A stretch of 40,068 bases of DNA from UBA4416 sp046594225 (GTDB lineage Bacteria; Bacteroidota; Bacteroidia; B-17B0; Aurantibacillaceae): the NCBI GenBank assembly GCA_046594225.1, contig JBKJPW010000188.1, forward strand, positions 1-40,068, given 5' to 3'. The notes below the pieces were generated by a model. That model saw only the letters and a list, made by a program, of their open reading frames with translations. It searched no databases and was not told the origin of the DNA. A program made the translations under genes and the position numbers. Shown one piece after another: positions 1-7,874 of this stretch; positions within the stretch are counted from its first letter, which is position 1; each line of letters opens with the position of its first letter.

Positions 1-99
1 GATTACAATATTAAGGTTCCATCTTTATATGTTCAAAACATTGCCGAAATAGTTGATGTAAAAGTAAACGCTACTCTTGAACCTTTTACCAAAAAATAA
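1..99 (+). CDS. C-terminal end of a YceI-like protein (partial)
   Basis: An open frame enters from the left edge and ends at a TAA at 97-99, giving 32 residues. The tail contains VPSLYVQNIAEIVDVKVNAT, which resembles the last strands of YceI-like lipocalin-fold proteins (a 'kvPs...iae.v.v.v.a.l' pattern). The following DUF5777 gene supports this, because YceI-like and DUF5777 genes are often neighbours in Bacteroidota. Only the tail is visible, so the family call is tentative. A different YceI gene lies at 22702-23253. Confidence 0.5.
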   Translation, partial: DYNIKVPSLYVQNIAEIVDVKVNATLEPFTKK

Positions 100-170
100 T
101 TTTAAACTCATCTTCTCAAAATATAAACAGTTGTTTTTTGAGATTTATATTATTGATTAAATTACAAGTT

Positions 171-1118
171 ATGATTAAAAAAACATTATTATTTCTAGGG
201 ACCTTTATATCAATGACATCTTTTGCACAAGATGATTTATTAGATTTAGTAAAAGAAGATCCAAAAAATGAACCGCCTAGGTCGGTATATGCTACTTTTA
301 AAACTACTAAAATTGTAAATGCTCAAAATATTGAGACAGTAAAAAAACGCAATTTAGATTTTAGAGTAACTCACCGTTTTGGTAACATTTATAATAGCAC
401 AAGTAATAATGCTTTAAATGAAGCTGCACATACTGCTTTTGGTTTGGATAATTCAACAGATATCAGAATGTCTTTTGATTATGGTATTACTGATAAATTA
501 ACCATCGGTATCGGTAGAAGTAAATTCAGAGAAATGAATGATGCCACAATTAAATGGCGTTTTTTAACTCAGCGGGAAAATAATAAAATTCCGGTATCTA
601 TTTGTTTTTATGGCAATTTAGGTTACACCTCTATGACTACTGATAATTTATATGCAGGAACAATTCGTCCTGATAAAACTAATGAAGCTCATAGAATACA
701 ATATGCTAGCCAATTATTAATTGCCCGTAAATTTAACAACTGGTTCTCGTTACAGATTATGCCAACCTATATTCACCGTAATTTTATTAAGCAACAATTA
801 AATACAAATAACAACAAAGAAGATGTAAACGGATTGTTTTCCTTAGGAATTGGCGGACGATTAAAATTAACAAAGCGTTTTGCTTTAGTAGCAGATTATT
901 ATTATAATTTTTCTGATTACCAAGCAAACAATCCAAATGCATATTACAATCCATTAGGTGTAGGTATTGAAATTGAAACGGGTGGTCACGTATTTCACAT
1001 CAATTATACAAACGGACCAGCTATTTTAGAAAGTAGTTTATTAACCTCAACGCAGGATGCGTGGTCGAAAGGACAAATTAAACTTGGGTTTAACATTTCA
1101 AGATGGTTTACATTATAA
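171..1118 (+). CDS. DUF5777 family outer-membrane beta-barrel protein
   Basis: A 315-residue protein. I chose the ATG at 171 over the upstream TTG at 138 because it gives a clean signal peptide (MIKKTLLFLGTFISMTSFAQ, cleaved before DD). Just after the signal comes the family signature ATFKTTKIVNAQNIE, then THRFGN and a stretch containing DIRMSFDYGITDKLTIGIGR. Alternating aromatic beta-strands follow, with a typical outer-membrane ending in FNISRWFTL. It is probably a porin-like outer-membrane barrel. The family's substrate is not known, but its position after a YceI-like gene is typical. The next gene starts 11 bp downstream and is probably co-transcribed. Confidence 0.8.
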   Translation: MIKKTLLFLGTFISMTSFAQDDLLDLVKEDPKNEPPRSVYATFKTTKIVNAQNIETVKKRNLDFRVTHRFGNIYNSTSNNALNEAAHTAFGLDNSTDIRMSFDYGITDKLTIGIGRSKFREMNDATIKWRFLTQRENNKIPVSICFYGNLGYTSMTTDNLYAGTIRPDKTNEAHRIQYASQLLIARKFNNWFSLQIMPTYIHRNFIKQQLNTNNNKEDVNGLFSLGIGGRLKLTKRFALVADYYYNFSDYQANNPNAYYNPLGVGIEIETGGHVFHINYTNGPAILESSLLTSTQDAWSKGQIKLGFNISRWFTL

Positions 1119-1129
1119 TGTAAATTTAC

Positions 1130-1912
1130 GTGACTAAACAAGATTCTATTTTACAAATAAAAAACGACTCTTTGTTTTATAAAAACACAGTTAAGGAAGA
1201 TTATCCCTCTGTTTTTGTTGGGCATTCATTAAAAGTTACTCATAGCACACCAATTTTCAAAAATAATACTGTCAGCTATTGGCAGGGTATTGTTTTGTTT
1301 CTTATTTTTTCAATATATGTGTTAATAAAGGTTTCTGAACCAAGAAAAATATATAAAATATTTACTTCTGTCTTTAGTCTTCAGGAAGCCAAACAATTAT
1401 TTAGAGAAGAATTTAAATTAACTAAAAGACTATCTGTTTTACTTGCCATTGGTTTCATTCTTGTTATTTCTTTTTTAATTCAATTTACTAATCAATACTT
1501 TGGTTTAATATTACACGACTACTCAAATTTACAGCAATATGGTTTTTTTGTAATGACGGTTAGTTTGGTGTATTTAGTTAAATTTTTAGCTAATTATGTT
1601 TTAGCATTTATTTCATTGAATAATGAATTGTCTAAAGAATATTTATTTAATGTATTTGTGTTTGCCCAAACTATTGGTATTATCGTCTTTCCGCTAATTG
1701 TATGCCTTCAGTTTACAAAATACCCCACACAGTGGTTTTTGTACCCCTCACTTATTATTTGTGCTGGATTTTATGGTTTAAGAATGCTTAGAGGCTTTAT
1801 TATTTCCGCATCCGAACAAAGCATAGGAATTCTATATATTTTTTTGTACCTTTGTGCCTTAGAAATCTTACCGATGTTAGTATTGGTAAAATTTCTTTTA
1901 GTTAATTTTTAA
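1130..1912 (+). CDS. DUF4271 family integral membrane protein
   Basis: A 260-residue protein starting at GTG. The first 50 residues are hydrophilic. Roughly six hydrophobic segments follow, for example near residues 50-66, 102-122, 135-160, 174-193, 202-220 and 232-256. The pattern and the position directly upstream of uroporphyrinogen-III synthase match DUF4271, a Bacteroidota inner-membrane family of unknown function. The pair is 14 bp apart and likely one transcript. A role alongside tetrapyrrole synthesis is suggested only by gene order. Confidence 0.75.
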   Translation: MTKQDSILQIKNDSLFYKNTVKEDYPSVFVGHSLKVTHSTPIFKNNTVSYWQGIVLFLIFSIYVLIKVSEPRKIYKIFTSVFSLQEAKQLFREEFKLTKRLSVLLAIGFILVISFLIQFTNQYFGLILHDYSNLQQYGFFVMTVSLVYLVKFLANYVLAFISLNNELSKEYLFNVFVFAQTIGIIVFPLIVCLQFTKYPTQWFLYPSLIICAGFYGLRMLRGFIISASEQSIGILYIFLYLCALEILPMLVLVKFLLVNF

Positions 1913-1926
1913 GCGTCGATTTTTAT

Positions 1927-3198
1927 ATGCCTACAAAGAAAAAAAAATCTATTAAAGCGTCTTCTAAAAAGGTAGCTTCAAAAGCTACAAGAGCTTCTTC
2001 AAGTGCATCAGAGAAAAATAAAAAGCCTCTAGCAAAGGCTAAGTCTAATGCTGCTAAAAAAGGGACAATTAAAAAAGTTACGTCAAAAAAAATTACTAAA
2101 AAAACGATTCCAGCTAAAGTCAAAAAAGATGCATCTAAGAAACTAGTTGTAAAGAAAGTGGCTGCTAAGAAAATTGTTAAAAAAATAGCAAGCAAAAAAG
2201 TAGCTGCGAAAGCGCCTGTTAGTAAAAAAGCTGTTGTTAAAAAGACAATTGTTAAAGTTGCTACGAAACCAAAGAAAGTGGTTTTAGTTGCTTCTCCAAA
2301 AGCTAAAATAGTTTTAAAAACTCCTTCGCCGAAAGCAGAAGCAGCAACTACCAGTACCGAAAAATTTGTAAAAATTGGGGTTAAAACAAAAAAACAATTA
2401 GTTGCTGTAGCTCCTCAGCCTGTTATTGAAGTATCTACTTACCCAAAACATAGAGTTAAAACATTATTGATTTCTCAACCTAAACCCGAGAATGATAAAA
2501 ACCCCTATTACGAACTTTCAAAAAAATACAATTTACTAGAAACTTTTCGTCAGTTTATTAAAATAGAAGGTATTCCTGTAAAAGATTTTAGATCGCAACG
2601 AATTGATATTTTAGAACATAAAGCAGTTATTTTAACTAGCCGTATGGCAGTTGATCATTATTTTAGAATGTGCAACGAAATGCGTGTAACAGTTCCTGAA
2701 TCCATGAAATATTTCTGTATTAATGAAGCAACTGCTTACTACTTACAAAAATATATTCAGTATCGTAAACGTAAAATTTTCTTCGGTCATCAAACGATAC
2801 AAGATTTAGTAGATGTTATTAGAAAAAACAGAGAAGAGCGTTTTTTGTTACCAGCAGCTGATGTTCACAAGGAACAAATTTGTGATTTCTTAGATGCTAT
2901 TAATATTAAATATACCAAAGCAGTTATGTATAGAACTGTAAGTGCTGATTTATCTGACATTAAAAATTTAAATGATTTTGATATTCTGGCTTTCTTTACA
3001 CCAGCAGGTATTAATTCTTTAAAACATAACTTTCCTAATTTTAAACAAGGGAATACTCGTATTGCTTGTTTTGGTGCAGCTACTGCTAATTTATTAAAGA
3101 AGCATGGATACCGTTTAGATATTTATGCTCCTAATCCTAAAAACCCAAGTATGTCGGGTGCATTGGATGAATATATCAGAGAAGCTAATAAACGCTAA
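1927..3198 (+). CDS. hemD: Uroporphyrinogen-III synthase with lysine/alanine-rich N-terminal extension
   Basis: A 423-residue protein. From about residue 177 (VKTLLISQPKPENDKNPYYE) to the end it matches Bacteroidota uroporphyrinogen-III synthase, which cyclises hydroxymethylbilane to uroporphyrinogen III for haem. Recognisable segments are AVILTSRMAVDHYFRMC, KYFCINEATAYYLQKY, FFTPAGINSL and a late ARIxCFGAATAN-like stretch. The first 175 residues are an unusual low-complexity tail made of KKxxxKK, AAKK and SKK units, resembling the C-terminal tail of histone H1. No internal ATG precedes the enzyme domain, so the extension appears to be real unless a non-standard start is used. RnpA follows 171 bp downstream. 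Confidence 0.85.
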   Translation: MPTKKKKSIKASSKKVASKATRASSSASEKNKKPLAKAKSNAAKKGTIKKVTSKKITKKTIPAKVKKDASKKLVVKKVAAKKIVKKIASKKVAAKAPVSKKAVVKKTIVKVATKPKKVVLVASPKAKIVLKTPSPKAEAATTSTEKFVKIGVKTKKQLVAVAPQPVIEVSTYPKHRVKTLLISQPKPENDKNPYYELSKKYNLLETFRQFIKIEGIPVKDFRSQRIDILEHKAVILTSRMAVDHYFRMCNEMRVTVPESMKYFCINEATAYYLQKYIQYRKRKIFFGHQTIQDLVDVIRKNREERFLLPAADVHKEQICDFLDAINIKYTKAVMYRTVSADLSDIKNLNDFDILAFFTPAGINSLKHNFPNFKQGNTRIACFGAATANLLKKHGYRLDIYAPNPKNPSMSGALDEYIREANKR

Positions 3199-3369
3199 AA
3201 GGTTTTGAGTTTTCTGGTTCTAATGACGATGTTTTTACACATAGTCTCTGTGTTTGTAGCCAGGCTTCAACTATAACGATACCCAATCTCAAAATATTAT
3301 AAACCTATGTATCTATGTGGTTAAAAAATACATTAATTTAACTGCAACTAATAGAAACCAAAACATCTC

Positions 3370-3747
3370 ATGGATTTTACTTTTAAAAAAATAGAACGTT
3401 TATGTAGCAAAAAAGCTATCGACGATTTATTTGCTAATGGTAAATCAAAAAATCAATTTCCTTTTAAATTAATTTATAAAAAATCTGAATTCGAAAGTCC
3501 TTTTCCGGTGCGTGCTATGTTTGTAGTGCCTAAAAAAAAGCATAAACGCGCTAATAAACGAAATGATATTAAGCGCCGAATGCGTGAAGTATATCGTTTA
3601 AACAAACACACTATTTACGAATCATTAAAATCACAAAAAATAGACATTATGTTTATTTGCTTGAGTAACGAGGAATTGGAGTATGCTGTTATTGAAAAGA
3701 GTATGCTTCAGCTGATGGAGAACCTTGCAAAAATGGAGTTTAATTAA
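3370..3747 (+). CDS. rnpA: Ribonuclease P protein component
   Basis: 125 residues, the usual length for RnpA, the protein subunit that helps the RNase P RNA cut 5' leaders from precursor tRNAs. The N-terminal F-K-K-I-E-R-L-C motif, the FPFKLIYKK strand, the VPKKKHKRANKRN segment and the basic helix KRNDIKRRMREVYR are the family hallmarks (the RNR-type RNA-binding motif reads KRN here). The ATG at 3370 opens exactly at the conserved N-terminus. The gene ends 12 bp from the convergent purE. In other Bacteroidota rnpA also follows hemD, and the S41 protease at 5953-7632 is part of the same neighbourhood. Confidence 0.93.
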   Translation: MDFTFKKIERLCSKKAIDDLFANGKSKNQFPFKLIYKKSEFESPFPVRAMFVVPKKKHKRANKRNDIKRRMREVYRLNKHTIYESLKSQKIDIMFICLSNEELEYAVIEKSMLQLMENLAKMEFN

Positions 3748-3759
3748 TGCCAGTATTTA

Positions 3760-4239
3760 TTATTTCTTAATCTCTTCCAAACTCTTCATCACTTTTTCTT
3801 TTAGCTCTTCTTTAAATAAAACGAGTTTATCAAAAATAGCTTTGTCTTGGCAGCCCAAAATTTGAGCTGCTAATATCCCTGCGTTTTGTGCCGCATTAAC
3901 AGCAACCGTAGCTACAGGAACGCCGTTGGGCATTTGTACGATAGATAATAAAGAATCCCAACCATCAATTGAATTACTAGATTTTACAGGCACTCCAATC
4001 ACTGGCAATACTGTTAATGACGCTACCATTCCTGGTAAATGAGCTGCGCCGCCTGCGCCGGCAATAATAACTTTTAACCCTCTGCTATGCGCATTTTTGG
4101 CATAATCAAACATACGCTCTGGTGTACGATGTGCAGATACAATCGTTACCTCGTGAGGAATATCTAATTTCTTTAAAAAAACTGCTGCATCATTCATGAT
4201 TTTCAAATCACTGCTGCTTCCCATTATTATACCTACCAT
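3760..4239 (-). CDS. purE: N5-carboxyaminoimidazole ribonucleotide mutase, PurE
   Basis: 159 residues, full length for class I PurE. It converts N5-CAIR, made by PurK, to CAIR in purine biosynthesis. Visible motifs are the phosphate-binding GSSSDLKIM near the N-terminus, the catalytic-histidine segment SAHRTPERM, the glycine-rich AGAGGAAHLPGMVA and the GVPV segment followed by DSLLSIVQMPNGVPVATV. It lies downstream of purK in the same direction, separated by 119 bp that contain a large inverted repeat. The pairing with PurK indicates the two-step bacterial route. Confidence 0.96.
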   Translation of the reverse strand: MVGIIMGSSSDLKIMNDAAVFLKKLDIPHEVTIVSAHRTPERMFDYAKNAHSRGLKVIIAGAGGAAHLPGMVASLTVLPVIGVPVKSSNSIDGWDSLLSIVQMPNGVPVATVAVNAAQNAGILAAQILGCQDKAIFDKLVLFKEELKEKVMKSLEEIKK

Positions 4240-4276
4240 ACCTATTCTCTTTAATATTTTATTGCTTTTATTTCTT

Positions 4277-4352
4277 GATTACGAATTCTAGTACGAATAT
4301 ACGAATCTGTGTTTGACCACCTAGATTCGTATATTCGTATTTATTCGTAATC
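4277..4352. repeat. Large imperfect inverted repeat between purK and purE
   Basis: The left arm at 4277-4308 and the right arm at 4323-4352 are near-complete reverse complements around a 14-base centre. The innermost 17 bp pair perfectly, and the outer GATTACGAAT/ATTCGTAATC ends also match. The arms are built from repeated TACGAAT units. There is no T-tract after the hairpin in the minus direction, so it is not a classical terminator. It could be a REP/MITE-like intergenic element or an RNA-processing hairpin between the two genes. Confidence 0.8.
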
Positions 4353-4358
4353 ATCTTT

Positions 4359-5501
4359 TTAACTAACTATCTTCACTAAATCTTTAACCGTGATAGCCTT
4401 CTTCTTTGCTAAATTCAAATCATCATCTATCACTGTAATATGACCCATTTTTCGAAAAGGTTTAGTTGTTGTTTTGCCATATAAATGAACATATACACCT
4501 TTGTATTTAAGTGCATCTATTACTCCTTCGTATTTTGCAATTCCTTCATGATTTTTTTCGCCTAATAAATTAATCATCACCGCTGGCTTAATAATACTTG
4601 TGTCGCCAAGAGGTAAATTTAAAATGGCACGCAAATGTTGTTCAAATTGTGATGTGATATTTCCTTCAATAGTTTGATGTCCGCTATTATGTGGGCGCGG
4701 CGCTACTTCATTAACCAATACTTTACCATCTTTAGTCACAAATAATTCAACGGCTAATATCCCAACAATATTTAGTTTCTCTGCAATTTTAATGGCAATC
4801 TCTGTGGCTTGTTTATCAATGCTTTTTTTAATATTAGCGGGCGAAAATAAAAATTCTACTAAGTTTGCTTCAGGATTAAACTCACACTCTACTGCTGGAA
4901 AGCATTTAGTTTCTCCGCTTTCGTTACGAGCAACAATTACCGAAATTTCTTTATCAAAATCTACCAAACGCTCTAATACGCTTGGCACTTCAAAGGCATG
5001 TTCTATTTTATTAGGATGTCCTAATTTTACAACACCCTTTCCATCATAACCACCAGTGCGCATTTTTTGAAAGAAAGGGAAAAAGTCTTTATACTTTTCT
5101 ATTTGCGCTTTGTTTTCTACTAGAAAAAAATCAGGGCTTGGAATATCATTACGTTGGTAAAACATTTTTTGTAAGCCTTTATCCTTAATAATTTCAATGA
5201 CTTCGGGTTGAGGAAATACTTTTTTGCCTAATTTTTGTAAGTCTTTTAAAGCCTCTACATTAACGTTTTCAATTTCAATGGTAATAATGTCTTTATCCTT
5301 ACCAAACTTATAAACCGTATCATAATCGGTTAAACTGCCTTTAGTAAATTCGTTAGCAAATGTTTTACAAGGTGCGTTTGCATCAGGGTCTAAACAACAA
5401 ATGTATAAGTTGTAATTAATAGCGCTTTGTATCATCATACGGCCAAGTTGACCGCCGCCTAATACTCCTATTTTGATTTTATCGGGTTGAAAATAGTTCA
5501 C
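4359..5501 (-). CDS. purK: 5-(carboxyamino)imidazole ribonucleotide synthase, PurK
   Basis: 380 residues, typical for PurK. This ATP-grasp enzyme uses ATP and bicarbonate to carboxylate AIR to N5-CAIR. The N-terminal dinucleotide-like loop GVLGGGQLGRMM is diagnostic. In the ATP-grasp core, KMRTGGYDGKGVVKL provides the nucleotide-binding lysine and glycine loop. GILAVELFVTKDGKVLVNEVAPRPHNSGH carries the metal-binding acidic residues and the family's NEVAPRPHNSGH signature (cited here by its key residues E, N, H). It is followed by purE, which uses its product. Confidence 0.96.
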   Translation of the reverse strand: MNYFQPDKIKIGVLGGGQLGRMMIQSAINYNLYICCLDPDANAPCKTFANEFTKGSLTDYDTVYKFGKDKDIITIEIENVNVEALKDLQKLGKKVFPQPEVIEIIKDKGLQKMFYQRNDIPSPDFFLVENKAQIEKYKDFFPFFQKMRTGGYDGKGVVKLGHPNKIEHAFEVPSVLERLVDFDKEISVIVARNESGETKCFPAVECEFNPEANLVEFLFSPANIKKSIDKQATEIAIKIAEKLNIVGILAVELFVTKDGKVLVNEVAPRPHNSGHQTIEGNITSQFEQHLRAILNLPLGDTSIIKPAVMINLLGEKNHEGIAKYEGVIDALKYKGVYVHLYGKTTTKPFRKMGHITVIDDDLNLAKKKAITVKDLVKIVS

Positions 5502-5544
5502 GGATTAAAGGTAAATATTTTTTGGGGAAAGTTAAGTATTTTTT

Positions 5545-5652
5545 GGGCGTGCCCCTGCAAAAGAGGCAGCAGGGTCGGGCTGTCGCTACAATCTTTTTGG
5601 GCTTCGACAAGCTCAGTCACCAAAAAGGATTTTCGCTTGCATCCCTCACGCA
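5545..5652. repeat. Structured intergenic repeat of the Bacteroidota type
   Basis: A 108-bp GC-richer block with nested complementary arms. GCGTG near 5547 pairs with CACGC near 5647. GCCCCTGC pairs with GCAGGGTCGGGC to form one internal hairpin, and ATCTTTTT near 5591 pairs with AAAAAGGAT near 5622 around GGGCTTCGACAAGCTCAG. I recognise the general form (GGGCGTGCCC, GGGTCGGGCTGTCGCTA, AAAAGGATTT, ATCCCTCACGC) as a widespread intergenic element of Bacteroidota genomes, from memory. It lies between purK and the THX terminator. The function is unknown. There is one copy here. Confidence 0.6.
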
Positions 5653-5667
5653 TTGATAACAATAAAA

Positions 5668-5688
5668 AAACCGCTACTAGAGCGGTTT
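5668..5688 (-). terminator. Intrinsic terminator of the THX gene
   Basis: AAACCGCT and AGCGGTTT form a perfect 8-bp stem around a 5-base loop. On the minus strand a run of seven T residues overlaps and continues past the 3' arm. It starts 6 bp past the THX stop codon, fitting a Rho-independent terminator for the S41 protease-THX unit. Confidence 0.85.
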
Positions 5689-5694
5689 CCTTAA

Positions 5695-5862
5695 TTATTT
5701 TGCTGCTTTTTTAGCGGCCTTTTTTGGCGCTGCTTTTTTTGCTGCTGCGCCTGCTGCTATTTGCTCTGCTGTAACTGCTGCTGTTTTTTTACGTGGACGA
5801 ACTTTTCCAAATGAACCTACTTGAATTTTTCCACGTCTTGTTTTTTGATCGCCTTTTCCCAT
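5695..5862 (-). CDS. Small ribosomal protein bTHX, with Ala/Lys-rich tail
   Basis: A 55-residue basic protein. The first 26 residues, starting MGKGDQKTRRGKIQVGSFG and continuing through KVRPRKK, match bacterial ribosomal protein THX, a short peptide that sits in the head of the 30S subunit. Canonical THX would stop about here. This protein continues with about 29 residues dominated by A and K (AAKKAAPKKAAKKAAK). The gene lies 90 bp downstream of the S41 protease start-to-stop unit on the same strand and is followed at once by a terminator. Confidence 0.88.
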   Translation of the reverse strand: MGKGDQKTRRGKIQVGSFGKVRPRKKTAAVTAEQIAAGAAAKKAAPKKAAKKAAK

Positions 5863-5952
5863 GATTAAATGTGTTTTAAATTAATATTCTCAAAATTAGC
5901 TTAATAAATCATATTTTCAAATATAAAATTAAGCAAATTTATGTTTAGCCTA

Positions 5953-7632
5953 TTAAAAGCGTTTATTGGGGTTAAAAGGCTTTGTGGGTTTTTCGATAGT
6001 AGTTAAAATAGTAGTAACTTTTTGTTTGTCAGCTAATAATTTTTTTGCCTCAGTTACCTCTAAATCATACTTCAAAGCTGTTTCAATTCTTCCTTTTTGA
6101 AAAATAAAACGAGACGCTAATTCTTCTTCGATAAATTGTTTAATCTCTGGTTTAAAACGCATCAAATCATCTTTTTTATTCGACTCCATTTTATTCAATA
6201 ATGCTTCGTATTCTGTTTTAATACTCTCATAATATTTTTCATTAGATGCGTCAAGCTTTAAATCTTCTAAAGCAAAATCACTTTGTGTTTTATACTTATA
6301 GTCTTTGTCTTTTAAATAACTTATAAACTCATTATAATCTTGATCAGAGAATGGCGTATTTAATGACGTTGTGTTATATTGAGGATGTTTTAACAAATAA
6401 TAATTTACAAAGGTAAACACATGATTTCTATTTAAAAGGGTCAATAATATATTACTGTATTTTGTAGATTCTGTTTTTACATCTGGTAATATCCCTGCTC
6501 CATCATAAATAATACGCCCGTTTTTAGTTTTAAAAGCTGTAATTAAAGAATCGGGTACTTTTTCTACTCTACCCTCTTCGTCCTTGTGAGTATAATCTAA
6601 AGCCTGAATACAACGGCCACTTGGAATGTAATACTTAGCAACAGTTACTTTTAACTGTGTATTATAAGTTAATGGGCGTGTTTGTTGCACTAACCCTTTT
6701 CCGTAAGAACGTTGCCCCATAATAATAGCTCTGTCTAAATCTTGCAATGCACCTGAAACAATTTCTGAAGCTGATGCCGAATTATTATCTACTAAAACAA
6801 CTAAGGGTATTTGAGTGTCTATTGGCGCATACAACGAGAAATATTGTTTGTTCCAATCTTTCACTTTTCCTCTTGTAGAAACCACTTCATTATTTTTATC
6901 TACAAATAAGTTAACAATATTTACCGCTTCGTGCAGCAATCCGCCTGGGTTACCCCGCAAATCTAGTATTAAGGATTTGCAGTTTTTTTCTTTTAACTTC
7001 AGCAAAGCATCTTTTACTTCTCCCGAACAATTATCTGTAAAACTGGTTAACTTAATATAACCAACCTCAGTATTTAACATTTCATAATAAGGAACTGCTT
7101 TTACTTTTATTTCTTCTCTGTTTAAACTTACATCTATTGGTGTTGTTTGTCCGAGATGAACTATTTTTAATTTCACAGGAGTTCCTGCCTGACCCTTCAA
7201 CATATTAGTAATATCTTCGGTTTTTTTTCCGGTAACATTAATGCCATTTACTTCAATAATTTCGTCTCCAGCTCTTAATCCTGCTTTATAGGCCGCAAAC
7301 GTTTCGTAAGGTTCTGTTACAGTAATCTTATTGTTTACATCTTGTATTAGAGCGCCAATACCGCCGTACTCACCAGTAGTCATAAATTTGTAGTCCTCAA
7401 TGTCATTTTCTGTATAATAGTTTGTGTAGGGGTCCAAAGATGCTAACATGGCCTCGATGCCAGTTTTCATTAATTGCCCTGGTTTCGTTTCATCTACATA
7501 AGAAATATTTAATTCACGGTAAAGCGTATTAAATACATCTAAGTTTTTAGAAACCTCAAAATAATCCTGAGAAAAATTAAATGCAAACACAGATGCGATG
7601 CATAAACAGCCGATGATGATATATTTTTTCAT
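5953..7632 (-). CDS. S41 family carboxy-terminal processing peptidase with PDZ domain
   Basis: 559 residues from the ATG at 7632. An ATG six codons upstream is possible, but the internal one gives the better signal/anchor (MKKYIIIGCLCIASVFAFNF). An N-terminal S41 helical region is followed by a PDZ domain (about 80-165, with GGIGALI and AGLRAGDEIIEVNG). The protease core has LDLRGNPGG and the catalytic Ser/Lys/Gln arrangement: Ser287 in SASASEI, then Lys312 and Gln316 in YGKGLVQ, 25 and 29 residues later as in CtpA/CtpB. The C-terminal 200 residues are helical. It is probably a periplasmic protease acting on protein C-termini. Confidence 0.92.
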   Translation of the reverse strand: MKKYIIIGCLCIASVFAFNFSQDYFEVSKNLDVFNTLYRELNISYVDETKPGQLMKTGIEAMLASLDPYTNYYTENDIEDYKFMTTGEYGGIGALIQDVNNKITVTEPYETFAAYKAGLRAGDEIIEVNGINVTGKKTEDITNMLKGQAGTPVKLKIVHLGQTTPIDVSLNREEIKVKAVPYYEMLNTEVGYIKLTSFTDNCSGEVKDALLKLKEKNCKSLILDLRGNPGGLLHEAVNIVNLFVDKNNEVVSTRGKVKDWNKQYFSLYAPIDTQIPLVVLVDNNSASASEIVSGALQDLDRAIIMGQRSYGKGLVQQTRPLTYNTQLKVTVAKYYIPSGRCIQALDYTHKDEEGRVEKVPDSLITAFKTKNGRIIYDGAGILPDVKTESTKYSNILLTLLNRNHVFTFVNYYLLKHPQYNTTSLNTPFSDQDYNEFISYLKDKDYKYKTQSDFALEDLKLDASNEKYYESIKTEYEALLNKMESNKKDDLMRFKPEIKQFIEEELASRFIFQKGRIETALKYDLEVTEAKKLLADKQKVTTILTTIEKPTKPFNPNKRF

Positions 7633-7721
7633 AATAGGTATAAGTATCAATTAAACATAGAGACACATAAAAATAGTGTAAAAAACCTATTAAATTTTAA
7701 CATTTAGCGTTTTTTATAAAA

Positions 7722-7729
7722 CAAATATA
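7722..7729 (-). promoter_or_regulatory. Putative -7 box for the S41 protease
   Basis: TATATTTG on the minus strand is an exact match to the Bacteroidota -7 consensus TAnnTTTG. It lies 90 bp upstream of the protease start codon. I see no TTG in the expected -33 position, so the call is moderate. Confidence 0.5.
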
Positions 7730-7815
7730 TGAACGGCTTGTTTAGTAAATTAGTGGGTTCACTAAGTTAATACAGGGTTTCACCCATCAGCTAAGTTAAT
7801 GGCACGATTTTTCAT

Positions 7816-7823
7816 TAACTTTG
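7816..7823 (+). promoter_or_regulatory. Putative -7 box for the LON-domain gene
   Basis: TAACTTTG matches TAnnTTTG and lies 51 bp upstream of the ATG at 7875. The -33 region is weak (TTA rather than TTG). Two copies of CTAAGTTAAT precede the box within about 50 bp. Confidence 0.45.
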
Positions 7824-7874
7824 TTTCAGAATCCCCGAGTTAAATATATGTCAAACCATTAAAATTATACGACA

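Noticed and set aside
1923..2195. Minus-strand frame opposite the start of hemD
   Set aside because: It is the mirror image of the lysine-rich repeat (phenylalanine/leucine/alanine runs) and has no gene-like features.
4277..4352. Terminator between purK and purE
   Set aside because: The stem is long but no T-run follows in the direction of transcription, and the genes form a functional pair, so I list it as an inverted repeat.
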